Shown: positions 5,524 through 7,747 of the stretch, piece after piece
How positions within the stretch are numbered: the first letter of the stretch is position 1
How the letters are laid out: each line of letters opens with the position of its first letter
Assembly (NCBI GenBank): GCA_946408315.1
Contig: CAMJRV010000104.1
Span: 1 to 7,747, forward strand
From: an uncultured Bacillota bacterium
GTDB taxonomy: Bacteria; Bacillota; Clostridia; Peptostreptococcales; Anaerovoracaceae
DNA: 7,747 nt
Direction of reading: 5' to 3'
Notes under the pieces: generated by a model
Databases searched by the model: none
Told to the model about the DNA's origin: nothing
What the model saw: the letters and a program-made list of their open reading frames with translations, nothing else
Program-made: the position numbers and the translations under genes

Positions 5524-6912
5524 TCATGAAAGGAGACAGTATTTATGCAGCTTTCTGCGCACCGTAGTAACGTCGATTTGCAGCATTTTTGATATCTGAA
5601 TTGCGTTTAATTTTCTAGACAAAAGTTCTTCCAAGATATCTTTTTCAAATTGCTCGATCATTCCCTGAAGAGAAGCCTCATTCTTTACAGCGAGGCGTCC
5701 CTTATCCCTTCCTATTATTTGAGGCAAATCCACCACTTCAATCATATTCTTTGCAGAAAGGATCATAATTCGCTCCACGATATTTTCCAGCTCTCTTACG
5801 TTGCCGGGCCATGCATAATCAATCAATTTATCCATCGACTCCAAAGATATTCTCTTATCCGTTTTATATTTTGCATTAAGCCTCTGAATAAGATTTAGCA
5901 CCAGTGTATGGATATCTTCCTTTCTTTCCCTTAGAGGAGGAATATTGATTGGTATCACATTAAGCCTATAGTATAAATCTTCTCTGAATCTACCTTCCTT
6001 GACCATCCTTGCCAAGTCCCGGTTTGTAGCCGCAATTATTCTCGCATTGACTGGAATTGCCTTGTTGCCGCCTACTCTGACAATCTCTCTGTCCTGTACT
6101 AATCTCAGGAGCTTTGCCTGCATTGCAAGCGGAACTTCTCCGATTTCATCCAGGAATAAGGTGCCATGATCAGCCAGTTGAACAAGGCCGATTTTCCCTT
6201 TCGCATCTGCGCCTGTAAACGTCCCCTTTTCATAGCCGAAAAGCTCCGATTCAAATAAAGACTCCGGGATTGTCCCACAATCTATTTTAATAAATGCCTT
6301 ATCTTTCTTCAAACTGTTGTCATGAATAAATTTGCTGATAATCCCCTTTCCAGTACCGGATTCCCCGGTAATCAGCACAGTTGATTCTACTTTTGCAACA
6401 TTCAACGCGGTGCTGATCACTTTATTCATTGCTTCGCTGTTAAATACGATATCTGGCGCTATCATAACTCTTGAGTTGAGTTTTTGCCACTCTGCATGGT
6501 ATTTTTCTGCCAGAAGGCGCCTCTCCGATATTTCTCGCCTGAGTAAATTTAATTCAGTAATATCCCTGGAATTTACAATAACCTTGTCTATCTCTCCATT
6601 TTTATAAATCGGCATCCCAGTAACCAATACTTCATTTCCGTTTTTTACTCGCTGCACCAGCGTTACAGGAGCCCTGTTCTCAATAACTTTTAAGGTTACC
6701 GACTCGGAAAAATAACCTTCCTCAACTAATTGTCTTACATTCTTACCTTCTATCGCTTTTGCGCTGATCCCTTCAATCCTTTCGCATGCCTCATTAATCA
6801 TTAAAGTATATCCATCTTTATCGAGTACATGAATTCCGTCATAGGATGAATTAAAAGCTAACTTTAATGTTTCAAGCTGTTCGTTTAAATCTTCAAAACG
6901 ATTGTGATCCAT
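5524..6912 (-). CDS. PAS-domain sigma-54-dependent enhancer-binding transcriptional activator
   Basis: This 462-aa cytosolic activator couples ATP hydrolysis to opening of sigma-54 promoters. The N-terminal PAS domain (about 14-118) begins AFNSSYDGIHVLDKDGYTLM and ends VIVNSRDITE. A coiled linker (about 119-150) leads to the AAA+ domain with Walker A GESGTGKG (183-190), the sigma-54 contact loop GTFTGA (230-235), Walker B TLFLDEIGE (251-259), sensor I AATNRD (294-299), arginine-finger region RFREDLYYRLNV (308-319) and sensor II WPGNVREL (368-375). The C-terminal Fis/HTH_8 helix-turn-helix is NAIQISKMLQIDVTTVRRKLHKY (436-458). There is no receiver domain, so the signal is probably a small molecule bound by PAS, plausibly the guanidino substrate. 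The loop has Thr where GAFTGA has Ala, an uncommon but plausible variant. GAGG lies 7-9 nt before the ATG. It follows the QueG-like gene by 15 bp, with no clear promoter in the gap. The likely target is the sigma-54 operon just downstream. Confidence 0.93.
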   Translation of the reverse strand: MDHNRFEDLNEQLETLKLAFNSSYDGIHVLDKDGYTLMINEACERIEGISAKAIEGKNVRQLVEEGYFSESVTLKVIENRAPVTLVQRVKNGNEVLVTGMPIYKNGEIDKVIVNSRDITELNLLRREISERRLLAEKYHAEWQKLNSRVMIAPDIVFNSEAMNKVISTALNVAKVESTVLITGESGTGKGIISKFIHDNSLKKDKAFIKIDCGTIPESLFESELFGYEKGTFTGADAKGKIGLVQLADHGTLFLDEIGEVPLAMQAKLLRLVQDREIVRVGGNKAIPVNARIIAATNRDLARMVKEGRFREDLYYRLNVIPINIPPLRERKEDIHTLVLNLIQRLNAKYKTDKRISLESMDKLIDYAWPGNVRELENIVERIMILSAKNMIEVVDLPQIIGRDKGRLAVKNEASLQGMIEQFEKDILEELLSRKLNAIQISKMLQIDVTTVRRKLHKYCLLS

Positions 6913-6927
6913 TCCGATCCCTCACAT

Positions 6928-7747
6928 TCATATACTATTTTCCTTTGACTCTTGCTTATGGCTGGAATTGTAGGCCAGCCTTACATTTCTCAGGAAAAGC
7001 TCATAGGGCAGCTTAATTCCGGTAAGCAGGGGCAGAATCTTTTCATTGTATGTAGCCTCGTCCATGTTGAAAAGGGAATCAAAACGAAACAGCTCCAGCA
7101 GCTCGTCCCGCTTCGCCGCATCCTCCGGGATTCCCGCCTCAAGCGGCCGGCGAAGATGCTCCCGGTTCCAGGGACAGGCATCCTGACAGATATCGCATTC
7201 AAAGAAATAATTATCAGGCATCTCCCGGACGGTTTCCGGCATATTGTCCTCCTCCAGCAGGTTGGAAAGACATTGGGAACGGTCCAGGCTCCAGGCTGCC
7301 AGGGCGTTTCCGGGGCAGCTTTGGGCGCATGCGGTACAGTTCCCGCAGCGGTTCTCCGCGATTGGGTATGTTTCCGCCAGGTCGGCGTCGGTTATGATCC
7401 CTCCCAGCGCCAGAAAGCTCCCGTATTTTTCGTTGATCAGCAGCGTGTTTTTTCCCTGCCATCCCAGTCCCGCCTTGATCGCGGCAGGTTTCAGCGGAAC
7501 ACAGTTATCTTCCAGAATTCCGTCATAAATTACCGCCTCATACCCCTCGGAGATCAAGAAATCCCGAAGGGGCTTCAGCGGTTCAACCACGTTCCAGTAG
7601 AAGCCGGAAAGGGTAAGCCTGCTCATCTTTCCGCGATTTTCCGAACCTTCGTCGGGAAGACGAAAGCCTCCGATATAGACGCCTGTGACGATCAGGCTTT
7701 TCGCTCCGGGCATCAGGTCCTTCGGCTGCCTGCCCTCAAACACACTG
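6928..7747 (-). CDS. QueG-like double 4Fe-4S cluster protein, 5' end outside window
   Basis: The frame is open through the window edge, giving about 273 residues; the GTG at 7743 has coding sequence before it and is probably not the true start. Numbering from that GTG, RQPKDLMPGAKSLIV (5-19) and CVPLKPAAIKAGLGWQGKNTLLI (about 81-103) are typical of the QueG/DUF1730 half. The ferredoxin-like half has CGNCTACAQSCP (about 133-144) and a later CDICQDACPW, with extra cysteines in DRSQCLS and FFECD, enough for two 4Fe-4S clusters. QueG reduces epoxyqueuosine to queuosine in tRNA using cobalamin. Here the protein ends soon after RNVRLAYNSS and lacks the C-terminal HEAT-like part of long QueG proteins. 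The 'P-x-x-E' after the presumed catalytic Asp region reads PLK. It may therefore be a QueG paralogue with another redox role. Confidence 0.8.
   Translation of the reverse strand, partial: SVFEGRQPKDLMPGAKSLIVTGVYIGGFRLPDEGSENRGKMSRLTLSGFYWNVVEPLKPLRDFLISEGYEAVIYDGILEDNCVPLKPAAIKAGLGWQGKNTLLINEKYGSFLALGGIITDADLAETYPIAENRCGNCTACAQSCPGNALAAWSLDRSQCLSNLLEEDNMPETVREMPDNYFFECDICQDACPWNREHLRRPLEAGIPEDAAKRDELLELFRFDSLFNMDEATYNEKILPLLTGIKLPYELFLRNVRLAYNSSHKQESKENSI

Noticed and set aside
6913..7000. Separate promoter for the activator gene
   Set aside because: TAGTAT occurs just upstream but without an acceptable -35 at 16-18 bp; co-transcription with the QueG-like gene is possible and the question stays open.
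7741..7743. GTG as true start of the QueG-like gene
   Set aside because: The frame continues to the window edge, and family members have about 40-70 more N-terminal residues before this point.

Overview
The window looks like a piece of a Clostridia-type Firmicute chromosome (Lachnospiraceae or a close relative is my guess). The reasons are strong AGGAGG-like ribosome sites, a BlaI repressor paired with an M56 peptidase, a sigma-54 activator with PAS input, and a QueG-like iron-sulfur protein. Every gene I can support lies on the minus strand, so transcription runs from high to low coordinates. The window has no RNA gene, insertion sequence or CRISPR array that I can see.

Right edge (6928-7747): the 3' part of a double-4Fe-4S protein of the epoxyqueuosine reductase (QueG-like) family; its N-terminus lies outside the window. 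After 15 bp comes a 462-aa sigma-54 enhancer-binding protein with PAS, AAA+ and Fis-type HTH domains (5524-6912).

Middle (2780-5523): a 263-bp control region (5261-5523) separates the activator from a two-gene operon. That operon encodes an agmatinase-family ureohydrolase (4310-5260) and a sodium:solute symporter (2870-4297). The control region holds, in transcription order, a perfect 41-bp palindrome made of two TGCAY-N2-RTGCA boxes, an imperfect inverted repeat, a third such box, a rho-independent terminator, and a near-perfect -24/-12 promoter (TTGGCAC-N5-TTGCT). This reads as a self-contained substrate-inducible module. The activator binds the boxes and drives sigma-54 transcription of uptake (symporter) plus hydrolysis (ureohydrolase releasing urea) of a guanidino compound. 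Which compound cannot be told from sequence alone. The operon ends in a strong hairpin at 2783-2838.

Left part (1-2780): an autoregulated BlaI/M56 unit. A consensus promoter (TTGACA-17-TAAAAT) is covered and followed by two TACA-N2-TGTA operators of BlaI/MecI type. It drives a BlaI-family repressor (start revised to 2674), an M56 zinc metallopeptidase (start revised to 2265), and a membrane protein that runs off the window (1-399). The M56 protein keeps HELVH but has no penicillin-binding sensor. Instead its roughly 260-residue C-terminal part carries DLDGN/NLDGT motifs and follows a lipobox-like FSAC, so the signal it senses is probably not a classical beta-lactam.

Base composition changes along the window. 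The BlaI/M56 and QueG-like parts are visibly GC-richer (sampled lines about 55-63% G+C) than the sigma-54 module (sampled lines about 37-43%). This suggests that the module from about 2780 to 6920 arrived as a cassette.
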